Shown here: positions 35,892 to 44,569 of the stretch, piece by piece
Position numbering within the stretch: the stretch's first letter is position 1
How the letters are laid out: each line of letters starts with the position of its first letter
DNA from: Pseudomonadota bacterium
GTDB lineage: Bacteria > Pseudomonadota > Gammaproteobacteria > Burkholderiales > Burkholderiaceae_C
Reading direction: 5' to 3'
Assembly (NCBI GenBank): GCA_018241225.1
Contig: JAFEEG010000006.1
Coordinates: 88,838 to 152,837 of the forward strand
DNA length: 64,000 bases
Translations under genes and position numbers: made by a program
Notes under the pieces: generated by a model
The model's database searches: none
What the model was told of the DNA's origin: nothing
What the model saw: only the letters and a program-made list of their open reading frames with translations

Positions 35892-37019
35892 TCAAAGCGC
35901 GCGCTGAATTAGCAGTTTCTGGATATCGGAAGTGCCTTCGTAGATCTGGCACACCCGCACGTCGCGGTAGATGCGCTCCAGCGGAAAGTCGTTCACATAG
36001 CCGTAGCCGCCCAGTGTCTGGATGGCCGCGCTGCACACGCGCTCGGCCATCTCGCTGGCAAACAGCTTGGCCATGGCTGCCTCCTTCAGGCACGGCAGGC
36101 CCGCATCGCGCAGCGACGCCGCATGCCAGATGAGCTGGCGCGCCGCCTCGATCTGCGTGGCGCATTCGGCCAGCCTGAAGCCCACGGCCTGCTGCTCGAA
36201 GATGCTGCCGCCGAAGGCCTGGCGCTCCTTGGCGTAGCCCACTGCGAACTCGAAGGCACTGCGTGCCATGCCCACGCTCTGCGCGGCAATGCCGATGCGC
36301 CCGCCTTCGAGTGCGCCCAGCGCGATCTTGTAGCCCTCGCCTTCCTGGCCGATGAGGTTCTCGTGCGGAATGCGGCAGGCGTCGAAGTTGATCTGCGCCG
36401 TGTCGCTGCTGTGCTGGCCCAGCTTGTCTTCCAGGCGCGCCACGTTGTAGCCGGGCGCGCTGGTGGGCACGATGAAGGCGCTCATGCCGCGCTTGCCGGC
36501 GGCCTTGTCGGTCACGGCGATGACGATGGCCACCTGGCCGTTCTTGCCGCTGGTGATGAACTGCTTGACGCCGTCGATCACATAGCCGTGCGCATCCTTG
36601 CGCGCCGTGGTGCGCAGGCTCGACGCATCGCTGCCGGCCTGCGGCTCGGTCAGGCAGAAGGCGCCCAGCATCTGGCCCAGCGCCAGCGGCTGCAGCCATT
36701 GTTTCTTCTGCTGCGCATTGCCGTAGCGCATGAGGATGGCGTTGACGGGGCAGTTGGTCACGCTGATGGCGGTGCTGGTGCCGCCGTCGCCAGCGGCAAT
36801 TTCTTCCAGCACCAGCGCCAGCGTGAGGTAGTCCAGGCCCGCGCCACCATCTTCCTCGGGCACGCAGATGCCGTAGGCACCCAGCGCAGCCAGGCCTTCG
36901 TGCGCCTCTTTCGGAAAGGCGTGCTCGAGGTCCCAGCGCGCGGCGTGGGGCCAGAGCTGTTCTTGAGCGAAGGCGCGCACGGCGTCGCGGATGGCTTCCT
37001 GGTCGGGGGTCAGCAGCAT
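35892..37019 (-). CDS. Acyl-CoA dehydrogenase
   Basis: A 375-residue FAD acyl-CoA dehydrogenase. It shows LGAFCLTEPQAGSDASSLRT (first signature), VKQFITSGKNGQVAIVIAVT, YAKERQAFGGSIFEQQAVGFRLAE, the EGGRIG region with the glutamate expected for the short-chain group, and QTLGGYGYVNDFPLERIYRDVRVCQIYEGTSDIQ. The substrate is probably a short straight- or branched-chain acyl-CoA. It lies downstream of the PPOX gene (34 bp) and thiolase, suggesting a beta-oxidation transcript thiolase-PPOX-acd. Confidence 0.94.
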   Translation of the reverse strand: MLLTPDQEAIRDAVRAFAQEQLWPHAARWDLEHAFPKEAHEGLAALGAYGICVPEEDGGAGLDYLTLALVLEEIAAGDGGTSTAISVTNCPVNAILMRYGNAQQKKQWLQPLALGQMLGAFCLTEPQAGSDASSLRTTARKDAHGYVIDGVKQFITSGKNGQVAIVIAVTDKAAGKRGMSAFIVPTSAPGYNVARLEDKLGQHSSDTAQINFDACRIPHENLIGQEGEGYKIALGALEGGRIGIAAQSVGMARSAFEFAVGYAKERQAFGGSIFEQQAVGFRLAECATQIEAARQLIWHAASLRDAGLPCLKEAAMAKLFASEMAERVCSAAIQTLGGYGYVNDFPLERIYRDVRVCQIYEGTSDIQKLLIQRAL

Positions 37020-37053
37020 GGCTTGTCTCTCTCGGTCCTTGTTTCTCTTTGGT

Positions 37054-37680
37054 TCAACCGGCAGGTGCCTGCTCGGCGCGCAGCTGGGCGTTGTAGCGCT
37101 CGATCATCTGCTCTTGCGTTTCGGCCGCGCCGATGCCGATCTGGTCGTGCATCATCTGCCCCATCGACGGCATGTCGCGTGGCTTCCATGTGTCCGGATG
37201 CCACAGCTTCGAGCGCATGAAGGCCTTGGCGCAATGCAGGTAGGCCTCGCGCACCGACACTTCGATCACCACCTTGGGCCGGCGCCGCTCTTGCGCAAAC
37301 ACATCGCAGAAGGCCGGCTCGTCGCGCAGGCGCGCGGTGCCGTTCACCCGCAGCGTCTCGTCGATGGCCGGAATCATGAACAGCAGCGACACGCGCGGAT
37401 CGGCCAGCAGGTTCTGCAGCGTGTCGAGCCGGTTGTTGCCGCCGGCATCGGGCAGCAGCAGCGTGGCGCCGTCGTCCGACGCCTTGACGAAGCCGGGTTC
37501 GCCGCCGCGCGGCGTGGCGTCGAGCAGCGCGCCGCCCTGCCCGGCGCTGGCCATCACGCAGAAGGGCGAGCGGGCGATGAAGTTGCGCCCGTGCACATCC
37601 AGGCGGGGCAGTTGCTTGAGCGCGGAGCGCTCACCGGGCGCGCCGTACAGCGCGCGCAGTTGTTCGGGGGTCTCGATCAC
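37054..37680 (-). CDS. PPOX-class FMN-dependent flavoprotein (MSMEG_1061 type)
   Basis: A 208-residue pyridoxamine-phosphate-oxidase-like split-barrel protein. It shows RNFIARSPFCVMASAG, GGNNRLDTLQNLLADPRVSLLFMIPAIDETLRVNGTARL (FMN phosphate site) and KAFMRSKLWHPDTW near the C-terminus. No ATG fits the domain start. GTG at 37678-37680 opens VIETPEQLRALYG 17 bp after the thiolase stop and gives the family length, so I use it. Members reduce or oxidise unknown small molecules with FMN or F420. The genomic link to fatty-acid genes suggests, but does not prove, a related role. Confidence 0.86.
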   Translation of the reverse strand: MIETPEQLRALYGAPGERSALKQLPRLDVHGRNFIARSPFCVMASAGQGGALLDATPRGGEPGFVKASDDGATLLLPDAGGNNRLDTLQNLLADPRVSLLFMIPAIDETLRVNGTARLRDEPAFCDVFAQERRRPKVVIEVSVREAYLHCAKAFMRSKLWHPDTWKPRDMPSMGQMMHDQIGIGAAETQEQMIERYNAQLRAEQAPAG

Positions 37681-37696
37681 GTTTTGACGGGCGCGA

Positions 37697-38881
37697 TCAG
37701 ACCAGCTCGATCGCCACGGCCGTGCCTTCGCCGCCGCCGATGCACAGCGTGGCCACGCCGCGCTTCTTGCCGCGCGTCTGCAAGGCATGGATGAGCGTGA
37801 CCATGATGCGCGCGCCGCTGGCGCCGATGGGGTGGCCCAGCGCGCAGGCGCCGCCGTGCACGTTGACGATGTCGTGCGACACGCCCAGCTCATTCATCAG
37901 CGCCATGGGCACCACCGCGAAGGCCTCGTTCACTTCCCACAGGTCCACGTCCTTGACGCCCCAGCCGATCTTGGCAAAGAGCTTCTGCGTGGCGCCCACC
38001 GGGGCGGTGGAGAACCATTCGGGCTGCTGCGCATGCGTGGCATGGCCGACCAGGCGGGCGATGGGCTTGGCGCCGAGCTTCTTCGCGGTGCTCTCGGTCA
38101 TCATCACCAGCGCCGCGGCACCGTCGTTGATGGACGAGCTGGATGCGGCGGTGATGGTGCCGCCGTCCTTCTTGAAGGCCGGCTTGAGCGTGGGGATCTT
38201 GTCCAGCTTGACCTTGCCCGGGCCTTCGTCGACCGAGATGATGGTGTCGCCGGCGCGGCCCTTGACAGTGACGGGGGCGATCTCCGTCTTGAACAGGCCG
38301 TCCTTGGTGGCGTGCTGTGCGCGCTGCACGCTGGCAATGGCAAAGGCGTCCTGCTCTTCGCGGCTGAACTTGTACTTGGCGGCGCAGTCCTCGCCGAAGG
38401 TGCCCATGCTGCGGCCTGGCTGGTAGGCGTCTTCGAGGCCGTCGAGCATCATGTGGTCGAAGATGCGGTCGTGGCCCATGCGGTAGCCGCCGCGGCCCTT
38501 GAGCATGAGGTAGGGCGCGTTGGTCATGCTTTCCATGCCGCCGGCCACCATCACCTCGTGGGTGCCGGCCAGCAGCAGGTCGTGCGACAGCATGGCCGCC
38601 TTCATGGCCGAGCCGCACATCTTGCTGAGCGTGACGGCACCCGCGCTGTCGGGCAGGCCGCCCTTGTAGGCCGCCTGGCGCGCCGGGGCCTGGCCCTGGC
38701 CGGCCATCAGGCAGTTGCCGAACAGCACCTCGCCCACCACGTCCGGCTGGATGCCCGCGCGCTCGACGGCGGCCTTGATGGCAGCGCCGCCCAGGTCGTG
38801 CGCGGAAAGCGAACTGAAGTCGCCCTGGAAGCTGCCCATGGGGGTGCGGGCTGCACCGACGATGACGATGGATTCGGACAT
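37697..38881 (-). CDS. Acetyl-CoA C-acyltransferase (thiolase)
   Basis: A 394-residue thiolase catalysing condensation or thiolysis of 3-ketoacyl-CoA. The nucleophilic cysteine is in TLSKMCGSAMKAAML near residue 88. The other catalytic motifs are NVHGGACALGHPIGASGARI (His) and GVATLCIGGGEGTAVAIE (second Cys). The N-terminus IVIVGAARTPMGSFQGDF is standard. It may complete acetoacetate or fatty acid breakdown and feed AceK-controlled acetyl-CoA metabolism; aceK lies 42 bp upstream on the same strand. Confidence 0.95.
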   Translation of the reverse strand: MSESIVIVGAARTPMGSFQGDFSSLSAHDLGGAAIKAAVERAGIQPDVVGEVLFGNCLMAGQGQAPARQAAYKGGLPDSAGAVTLSKMCGSAMKAAMLSHDLLLAGTHEVMVAGGMESMTNAPYLMLKGRGGYRMGHDRIFDHMMLDGLEDAYQPGRSMGTFGEDCAAKYKFSREEQDAFAIASVQRAQHATKDGLFKTEIAPVTVKGRAGDTIISVDEGPGKVKLDKIPTLKPAFKKDGGTITAASSSSINDGAAALVMMTESTAKKLGAKPIARLVGHATHAQQPEWFSTAPVGATQKLFAKIGWGVKDVDLWEVNEAFAVVPMALMNELGVSHDIVNVHGGACALGHPIGASGARIMVTLIHALQTRGKKRGVATLCIGGGEGTAVAIELV

Positions 38882-38923
38882 GCGGATCTCCTTGCGATGA
38901 ATGAAACGGATGGGTGAAGAAAA

Positions 38924-40762
38924 TCAGAAATACGGGGCGTGGCCACTGCCGTCGTGGTGGAAGCGCTGCGCCTCGTCGTAGGGAAAGACGTCGAACATGT
39001 GGCCGGCCTTGATGCGCTCCTTGTGGCTTTGCCAGAAGCCGGCATCGAGCAGGTCGGCATGGTGCGCCATGAAGGCCTCGCGCACCCGGTCGTTGCCCAG
39101 CAGGAAAGGTGCGAAGGTCTCGGGAAACACGTCCTTGGGACCTACCGGGTACCAGACCTCGCCGCTCATCTCGTCCTCCTCGTTGCGCGGGGCGGGCACC
39201 TTGCGGAAGTTGCAGTCGGTGAGGTATTCGATCTCGTCGTAGTCGTAGAACACCACCTTGCCGCCGCGCGTGACACCGAAGTTCTTCCACAGCATGTCGC
39301 CGGGGAAGATGTTGGCCGCGACCATGTCCTTGATGGCATTGCCGTACTCGACCACCGCATGCTCGAGCTGATGCTGCGCGTGCTGCGCCTGTGCCTCGCT
39401 CTGCGCATGCTCGATCTGGTCGAAATTCTCTTGCAGGAAGATGTTCAGCGGGATCATGCGCCGCTCGATGTAGACGTGCTTGAGCACCACCTCCATCTCA
39501 CCGTTGCCGTCACGGTCTCCGATGCTCAGCTGGCTGGGGGCGAACTTCTCAATCTCCTCGATCAGGTCGGGCTCGAAGCGGTCCAGCGGAAAGCCCACCT
39601 CGCTGTACTCCAGCGTGTCGGCCATGCGGCCCACCCGGTCGTGCTGCTTGACCAGCAGGTACTTGCCCTTGACCTGCTCGCGCGTGGTGTCCTTGGGCGG
39701 CGGATAGAAGTCCTTGATGAGCTTGAACACGAAGGGAAAGGACGGCAGGTCGAACACCAGCATCACCATGCCCTTGATGCCCGGCGCGATGCGGAACCGG
39801 TCGCTGGAGTAGTTCAGGTGCGACAGGAAGTCGCGATAAAACAGCGTCTTGCCCTGCTTGGCCAGGCCCAGCGCGTTGTAGATTTCGGCGCGCGGCTTGC
39901 GCGGCATGAGCGAGCGCAGGAACTGCACGTAGGCCGAGGGCACCTCCATGTCGACCATGAAGTAGGCCCGCGCAAAGCTGAACAGCATCTGCAGGTCGTC
40001 TTCGCCGAACAGCGCCGCGTCCACATGGAAGCGGCCGTCGCCGTCGTGCAGGATAGGCAGCGAAAACGGCAGCTCCACAAAGCCGTTGATGATCTTGCCC
40101 ACCACGTACGCGCCCTTGTTCCGGTAGAACAGGCCGGAGAGCACCTGCACCTGGAAGTTGGCGCGCAGCTTGACCTGGTGAAAACGCGCCAGAACGGCCT
40201 GCGACACCCGGCGCGCGTCGCGATGCAGGTTGGTCCAGCGGCCCAGCAGGCCGAAGTCCTCCAGCATGCGCACGACGGTGTCGTCGAGCGAGACCTCGGG
40301 CGCGTCCTGCGCCGGGTAGTAGGCCCGGTAGGTGGGCGCGTCGCGCGGCTCGATGTATTCGGTGCTGATGGCCGGGCGAACGAAGATGAAGTCGTTCTGG
40401 AAGTAGGCCCGGTGCAGGATCTTGGTGGTGACCGAATTGAAGAAGGTCTCGGCCAGCTCCGGCTGGTGGTGGTTCACCAGCAGGCCGATGAAGTGCAGCT
40501 TGACCTGGTGCCACACCTCCATCGGCTGCTCACCGGCCTTGAACTCCTTCTCGAGCCGGGCCACGGCCTCGTGCACCCGCAGGTCGTAGAACTCGATGCG
40601 CTCGCGCTGCGCGCGCTGCTGGCCGTGCCAGTCGGCGGTTTCGAAGCGGTGCTTGGCGCGCGCCGACTCGGCACGGAACAACCTGTAGTGCCGGTTGAAG
40701 CCGTCGGCCATGGCCTTGGCAATGCCATAGGCCAGGGGCGAGTCCAGGCGCTGCGGGAACAT
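38924..40762 (-). CDS. aceK: Isocitrate dehydrogenase kinase/phosphatase AceK
   Basis: A bifunctional enzyme that phosphorylates and dephosphorylates isocitrate dehydrogenase, switching carbon between the TCA cycle and the glyoxylate shunt during growth on acetate or fatty acids. The 612-residue sequence has the regulatory N-terminal domain with FNRHYRLFR, then [21 protein letters not shown] (ATP-binding lysine), [26 protein letters not shown] (catalytic/metal-binding DYDE) and the C-terminal [20 protein letters not shown]. Length and motifs are normal. Its company of acyl-CoA dehydrogenase and thiolase fits a fatty acid to acetyl-CoA to glyoxylate theme. Confidence 0.96.
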   Translation of the reverse strand: MFPQRLDSPLAYGIAKAMADGFNRHYRLFRAESARAKHRFETADWHGQQRAQRERIEFYDLRVHEAVARLEKEFKAGEQPMEVWHQVKLHFIGLLVNHHQPELAETFFNSVTTKILHRAYFQNDFIFVRPAISTEYIEPRDAPTYRAYYPAQDAPEVSLDDTVVRMLEDFGLLGRWTNLHRDARRVSQAVLARFHQVKLRANFQVQVLSGLFYRNKGAYVVGKIINGFVELPFSLPILHDGDGRFHVDAALFGEDDLQMLFSFARAYFMVDMEVPSAYVQFLRSLMPRKPRAEIYNALGLAKQGKTLFYRDFLSHLNYSSDRFRIAPGIKGMVMLVFDLPSFPFVFKLIKDFYPPPKDTTREQVKGKYLLVKQHDRVGRMADTLEYSEVGFPLDRFEPDLIEEIEKFAPSQLSIGDRDGNGEMEVVLKHVYIERRMIPLNIFLQENFDQIEHAQSEAQAQHAQHQLEHAVVEYGNAIKDMVAANIFPGDMLWKNFGVTRGGKVVFYDYDEIEYLTDCNFRKVPAPRNEEDEMSGEVWYPVGPKDVFPETFAPFLLGNDRVREAFMAHHADLLDAGFWQSHKERIKAGHMFDVFPYDEAQRFHHDGSGHAPYF

Positions 40763-40814
40763 GCAGGAGCGCGCTAGTGCGTGGTGACTGCGGGTGGCGC
40801 CTTGCGGCGGGCCG

Positions 40815-41480
40815 TCAGGCCTTGCCTGTCCACTTGGCCCGGATGCGCTCGACCGCGGCCTGGTGCACGGATTCGAGCGATTCGGTGCTGCGCACGGTCA
40901 TGCCCAGGTCGTTGAGCAGGCCGTCGTGCACGCCAAAGGCCCAGCCGTGGATGCGCACGTTCTGGCCGCGGCTCCAGGCGTCGGTCATCACCGTGCTGAC
41001 GCAGACATTGACCACCTGCTCCACCACGTTGAGCTCGCACAGCGCGTCGGCTCGCTTGTCTTCGGGCACCTCTTCGAGCAATGCGCGATGACGATCGCGC
41101 ACATCCTGGATGTGGCGGATCCAGTTGTCGGCCAGCCCCACGCGAATGTTCTTCAGCGCCGCCTTCACGCCGGCGCAGCCGTAGTGCCCCACCACCATGA
41201 TGTGCTCGACCTTGAGCAGGTCGACCGCGAACTGGATGGTGGACAGCGCGTTCAGGTCCGAATGCACCACCACGTTGGCCACATTGCGATGCACGAACAC
41301 TTCGCCCGGCTCCAGGCCGGTGATCTGGTTGGCCGGCACGCGGCTGTCGGAGCAGCCGATCCACATGTACTTGGGCGTTTGCTGCTTGACCAGGCTGGTG
41401 AAGAAGCCGGGGCGGTCACGCTCGATCTGGGCAGCCCAGGCACGGTTGTGGGCGAAGAGGTCGTTGAGGCTGTTTGGCAT
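40815..41480 (-). CDS. can: Beta-class carbonic anhydrase
   Basis: Interconverts CO2 and bicarbonate, supplying bicarbonate for carboxylases such as LiuDB. The 221-residue protein shows [14 protein letters not shown] (zinc Cys and the Asp-Arg dyad), [13 protein letters not shown] and [15 protein letters not shown] (zinc His and Cys). N- and C-terminal lengths match the Can/CynT type. It is transcribed leftwards, between the merR-like gene and aceK; spacing is 33 bp from merR, so it could be in the same transcript. Confidence 0.95.
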   Translation of the reverse strand: MPNSLNDLFAHNRAWAAQIERDRPGFFTSLVKQQTPKYMWIGCSDSRVPANQITGLEPGEVFVHRNVANVVVHSDLNALSTIQFAVDLLKVEHIMVVGHYGCAGVKAALKNIRVGLADNWIRHIQDVRDRHRALLEEVPEDKRADALCELNVVEQVVNVCVSTVMTDAWSRGQNVRIHGWAFGVHDGLLNDLGMTVRSTESLESVHQAAVERIRAKWTGKA

Positions 41481-41513
41481 GGTGTGATTTCTCTCGGGTG
41501 GGATGGCGTTGGT

Positions 41514-41915
41514 TCAGGCGGCGCCGCGACGGGCCCGCGACAGCGAGGCGCGCGCCTTGCGCTCGTGCTCGCGCACTTCTTCCAGGTTGGCTTGCACTTC
41601 GGTCAGTTGCGCCTCGAGCTGGCGGCGGTGTTCACCCAGCACGTTCAGGAATTTTTCGAGCTGGGGCACCGTGTCGCGCGGGCTGTCGTACACGTCGAGG
41701 ATGTCCTTGGCCTCGACCAGGCTCAGGCCCAGGCGCTTGGCCCGCAGCGTGAGCAGCAGCCGGGCGCGGTCGCGGCTGCTGTAGACGCGCACCCGCCCGC
41801 CAGGGCCGGCGCGCTCGGGCGAGATCAGCCCCATGTCCTCGTAGAAGCGGATGGCCCGCGTGGTGAGGTCGAATTCCTGGGCGAGCTCGCTGATGGTGTA
41901 AGTTGGCGCGGACAT
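41514..41915 (-). CDS. MerR-family regulator, LiuR-like
   Basis: A 133-residue MerR protein. The winged helix is TYTISELAQEFDLTTRAIRFYEDMGLISPERAGPGGRVRVYSS, followed by RDRARLLLTLRAKRLGLSLVEAKDILDVYD and a C-terminal coiled coil (about residues 75-125). There are no metal-binding cysteines. The sequence resembles the LiuR group that controls leucine/isovalerate and fatty acid genes. The liu genes are 12-26 kb away, so the gene is displaced from its usual target. It is divergent from an MBL-fold gene with a perfect 20-bp palindrome between them, the likely operator and autoregulation site. Confidence 0.85.
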   Translation of the reverse strand: MSAPTYTISELAQEFDLTTRAIRFYEDMGLISPERAGPGGRVRVYSSRDRARLLLTLRAKRLGLSLVEAKDILDVYDSPRDTVPQLEKFLNVLGEHRRQLEAQLTEVQANLEEVREHERKARASLSRARRGAA

Positions 41916-41996
41916 GTATCCGAATGCGTTTGAAGTCTCCGTTGCCAGAGTGACAGCACGATTTCGCGTGTGTCCCTACAATGGGCGAAACACATC

Positions 41997-42016
41997 TGAC
42001 GTTTACGTAAACGTCA
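41997..42016. promoter_or_regulatory. Perfect 20-bp palindrome, candidate MerR/LiuR operator
   Basis: TGACGTTTACGTAAACGTCA is a perfect palindrome located 81 bp upstream of the LiuR-like start and 7 bp upstream of the MBL gene ATG. MerR dimers bind palindromes of this size, and ACGT-centred palindromes fit the LiuR type from memory. No other copy of the exact sequence was noticed in the window. Confidence 0.7.
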
Positions 42017-42023
42017 ATCGTAC

Positions 42024-43091
42024 ATGAACCTTCTCGAAAGCGAACTGCATTACCCCCTCGGCGACCAACTTCCGGACCCCGGAAGCACGCTGGAGGTGGC
42101 GCCCGGCGTGCGTTGGGTGCGCATGGTGCTGCCCTTTGCACTGAACCACATCAACCTGTGGCTGGTGCGCGACGAGATCGAAGGGCGCCAGGGCTGGTCG
42201 GTGGTGGACTGCTGCATTTCCCGCGACGAGGCGCGCGCGCAATGGGAGCAGATTTTCGCCTCACAGCTCGACGGCCTGCCTATTTTGCGCGTGATCGTGA
42301 CGCACATGCACCCCGACCACATCGGGCTGGCCGACTGGCTGTGCACGCGCTGGAATGCGCCGCTGTGGATCAGCGCCACCGACTACAACGTGGCGCGCGT
42401 GCTCACGACCATGGGCGACAACGCCGCCGGCGGCGAGGAAGCGGCCGACTTCTTCGCGGCCCACGGCCTGCTCGATGCGGAATCGATCGCCAAGATCCGC
42501 GCCCGCACCAGCTACTACGCGAACATGGTCCCGAGCGTGCCCAAGAACTTCGTGCGCATGATGGACGGCGACCAGTTCCTCATCGGCGGACGCATGTGGC
42601 GCTGCATCAGCGGCTACGGCCATGCGCCCGAGCACATCTCGCTGTACTGCGAGGAGCTCAACGTGCTGCTGGGCGGCGACATGATGCTGCCGCGCATCTC
42701 CAGCAACGTGAGCGTGCATGCGGGCGAGCCTGAATCGAATCCGCTGCGCCTGTTCCTGCAGAGCATCAAGCGCTTCAACGAACTGCCGGCCGACGTGCTG
42801 GGCCTTCCCGCGCACGGAAAGCCCTTCACCGGCGTTCACAAGCGGGTGCGCCAGCTGGAAGACCACCACCGCGACCACCTGGCTGCGCTGATGGAGGCGT
42901 GCAGCAAGGGCGCCCTGACCGCGGCAGAGGCGCTGCCGGTGCTGTTCAAGCGCGCGCTCGATTTGCACCAGATGACCTTTGCAATGGGCGAGACGGTGGC
43001 GCACCTGCACTACCTGTGGTTCTCCGGCCAACTGCGCCGCACGCTGGGCGAAGACGGCATCTACCGTTTCGGCCTGCCTGGCCACGCCTGA
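42024..43091 (+). CDS. MBL-fold metallo-hydrolase
   Basis: A 355-residue metallo-beta-lactamase-fold hydrolase. The two-metal site is seen in ILRVIVTHMHPDHIGLADWL (HxHxDH), CISGYGHAPEHISLYCEE (His), LLGGDMMLPR (bridging Asp) and LPAHGKPF (last His). A C-terminal helical domain of about 90 residues (RQLEDHHRDHLAALMEACSKG) is typical of the hydroxyacylglutathione-hydrolase-like group acting on thioesters or lactones. No good ribosome-binding site precedes the ATG, and the candidate LiuR operator ends 7 bp before it. The LRR-kinase gene follows 16 bp later, so the two are probably co-transcribed. Confidence 0.9.
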   Translation: MNLLESELHYPLGDQLPDPGSTLEVAPGVRWVRMVLPFALNHINLWLVRDEIEGRQGWSVVDCCISRDEARAQWEQIFASQLDGLPILRVIVTHMHPDHIGLADWLCTRWNAPLWISATDYNVARVLTTMGDNAAGGEEAADFFAAHGLLDAESIAKIRARTSYYANMVPSVPKNFVRMMDGDQFLIGGRMWRCISGYGHAPEHISLYCEELNVLLGGDMMLPRISSNVSVHAGEPESNPLRLFLQSIKRFNELPADVLGLPAHGKPFTGVHKRVRQLEDHHRDHLAALMEACSKGALTAAEALPVLFKRALDLHQMTFAMGETVAHLHYLWFSGQLRRTLGEDGIYRFGLPGHA

Positions 43092-43107
43092 ACAAGCCCT
43101 ACTTCCG

Positions 43108-44457
43108 GTGAACGAAGCCACGGCGCCAATGCGTGAACGCCTGCGCCGCGCAGCGCTCGCAGGCGCCACGCGGCTCGACCTGGCCGGGCTGGGGCTCACC
43201 GAGTTCCCGCGCGAGATCTTCGAGCTGGCCGATACGCTGGAGATCCTCAATCTCTCGGGCAATGCACTGCATGAACTGCCGGCCGACCTGGCGCGGCTGC
43301 GCAAGCTGCGGATCCTGTTCTGCTCCGAGAACCGGTTCACCCGGCTGCCCGAGGCGCTGGGCGAATGCCCGGAGCTGGACATGGTGGCCTTCAAGAGCAA
43401 CCGCATCGCGCAGATGAGTGGCGCTGCGCTGCCGCAGCGCCTGCGCTGGCTGATCCTCACCGACAACGAGATCCCCGAAATACCCGCCGAACTGGGCCGG
43501 CGCCCGCGCCTGCAAAAGCTCATGCTCTCGGGCAACCGGTTGACGGCGCTACCCGATTCGATGGCTGCCTGCCGGCAGCTGGGGCTGCTGCGCATTGCCT
43601 GCAACCGCTTCGACGCATTGCCCGGCTGGCTGTTCGAGCTTCCGCGACTGTCGTGGCTGGCATTTGCTGGCAACCCGGTCGCGCAGGCCAATGAAGAACG
43701 CGCGGTGCTGGCGCACCCGGTGCCCGACATCGACTGGGGCGCCCTGCAACTGCATGAAGTGCTGGGCCAGGGCGCATCGGGCGTCATCTACCGCGCGACC
43801 TGGCGACAGGACGACGGCCAGCAAGTCGCCGTGGCCGTGAAGCTTTTCAAGGGGCACATCACCAGCGACGGCTCGCCCCATTCGGAAATGGACGCCTGCA
43901 TGGCGGCCGGCGCGCACCCGAACCTCATTGCGGTGCGTGGCCGCATTGCCGGCCATCCCGAAGGCACGCCGGGCCTGGTGCTGGAGCTGGTCAGCCCCAC
44001 CTATCGCAACCTGGCCGGCCCGCCCAGCTTCGACAGCTGCACGCGCGATGTGTACGCCCACGACATCGCCTTCGACTGGCCCGGCCTGCTGGCCCTTGCG
44101 GGCGGTACCGCCTCCGCGCTGGCGCAGTTGCATCGCCGAGGCATGGTGCATGGCGACTTCTATGCCCACAACATCCTGTGGGACGGCGGGCAACACGCGC
44201 TGCTGGGCGATTTCGGCGCCGCCTCCTTCACGGCGCCGCAAGGCCGCGAGGCCCTGGCGCTGCAGCGCATCGAGGCACGCGCCTTCGGCTGCCTGCTCGA
44301 GGAGCTGCTCGAGCGATGCGAAGGGGCGCCAGCCCCTGCCCAGCGCGAAGCGCTTGCGCAACTGCAGGCACGCTGCTTCGACCCCGACCTGCACCAGCGC
44401 CCGGGTTTGGACGAAATCGCCGACACCCTGGCCCAATTGACCCAAGCGGCCCACTGA
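43108..44457 (+). CDS. Leucine-rich-repeat Ser/Thr protein kinase
   Basis: A 449-residue cytoplasmic protein joining about seven leucine-rich repeats (residues ~18-190; e.g. LEILNLSGNALHELPADLARL, RLQKLMLSGNRLTALPDSM) to a protein kinase domain (~205-440). The kinase has LGQGASGVIYRATW (glycine loop), VAVAVKLFKG (ATP lysine), MVHGDFYAHNILWD (catalytic loop, HGD instead of HRD) and LLGDFGAASF (DFG). LRR-kinases are plant-like but occur in pseudomonads and comamonads. Kinase targets are unknown. GTG 43108 is used as start because it lies 16 bp after the MBL stop; ATG 43129 is an alternative. No transmembrane helix. Confidence 0.88.
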   Translation: MNEATAPMRERLRRAALAGATRLDLAGLGLTEFPREIFELADTLEILNLSGNALHELPADLARLRKLRILFCSENRFTRLPEALGECPELDMVAFKSNRIAQMSGAALPQRLRWLILTDNEIPEIPAELGRRPRLQKLMLSGNRLTALPDSMAACRQLGLLRIACNRFDALPGWLFELPRLSWLAFAGNPVAQANEERAVLAHPVPDIDWGALQLHEVLGQGASGVIYRATWRQDDGQQVAVAVKLFKGHITSDGSPHSEMDACMAAGAHPNLIAVRGRIAGHPEGTPGLVLELVSPTYRNLAGPPSFDSCTRDVYAHDIAFDWPGLLALAGGTASALAQLHRRGMVHGDFYAHNILWDGGQHALLGDFGAASFTAPQGREALALQRIEARAFGCLLEELLERCEGAPAPAQREALAQLQARCFDPDLHQRPGLDEIADTLAQLTQAAH

Positions 44458-44569
44458 GCGGCTGCCAGCACGCGCTGGAACCTTGGTGACGCCGCCGCCG
44501 CATGCCGCGGCTTAAGCTGCTCGGCTGCTGCATTCAACCAAGCCAACACCACACGCTGGAGACAAGACC

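Noticed and set aside
41951-41982. A promoter-like TGACAG...TACAAT with 20-bp spacing upstream of the MBL gene
   Set aside because: The -35 match is weak. The palindrome would lie downstream of the start site, so I could not decide between this and other promoters and did not list it as a feature.
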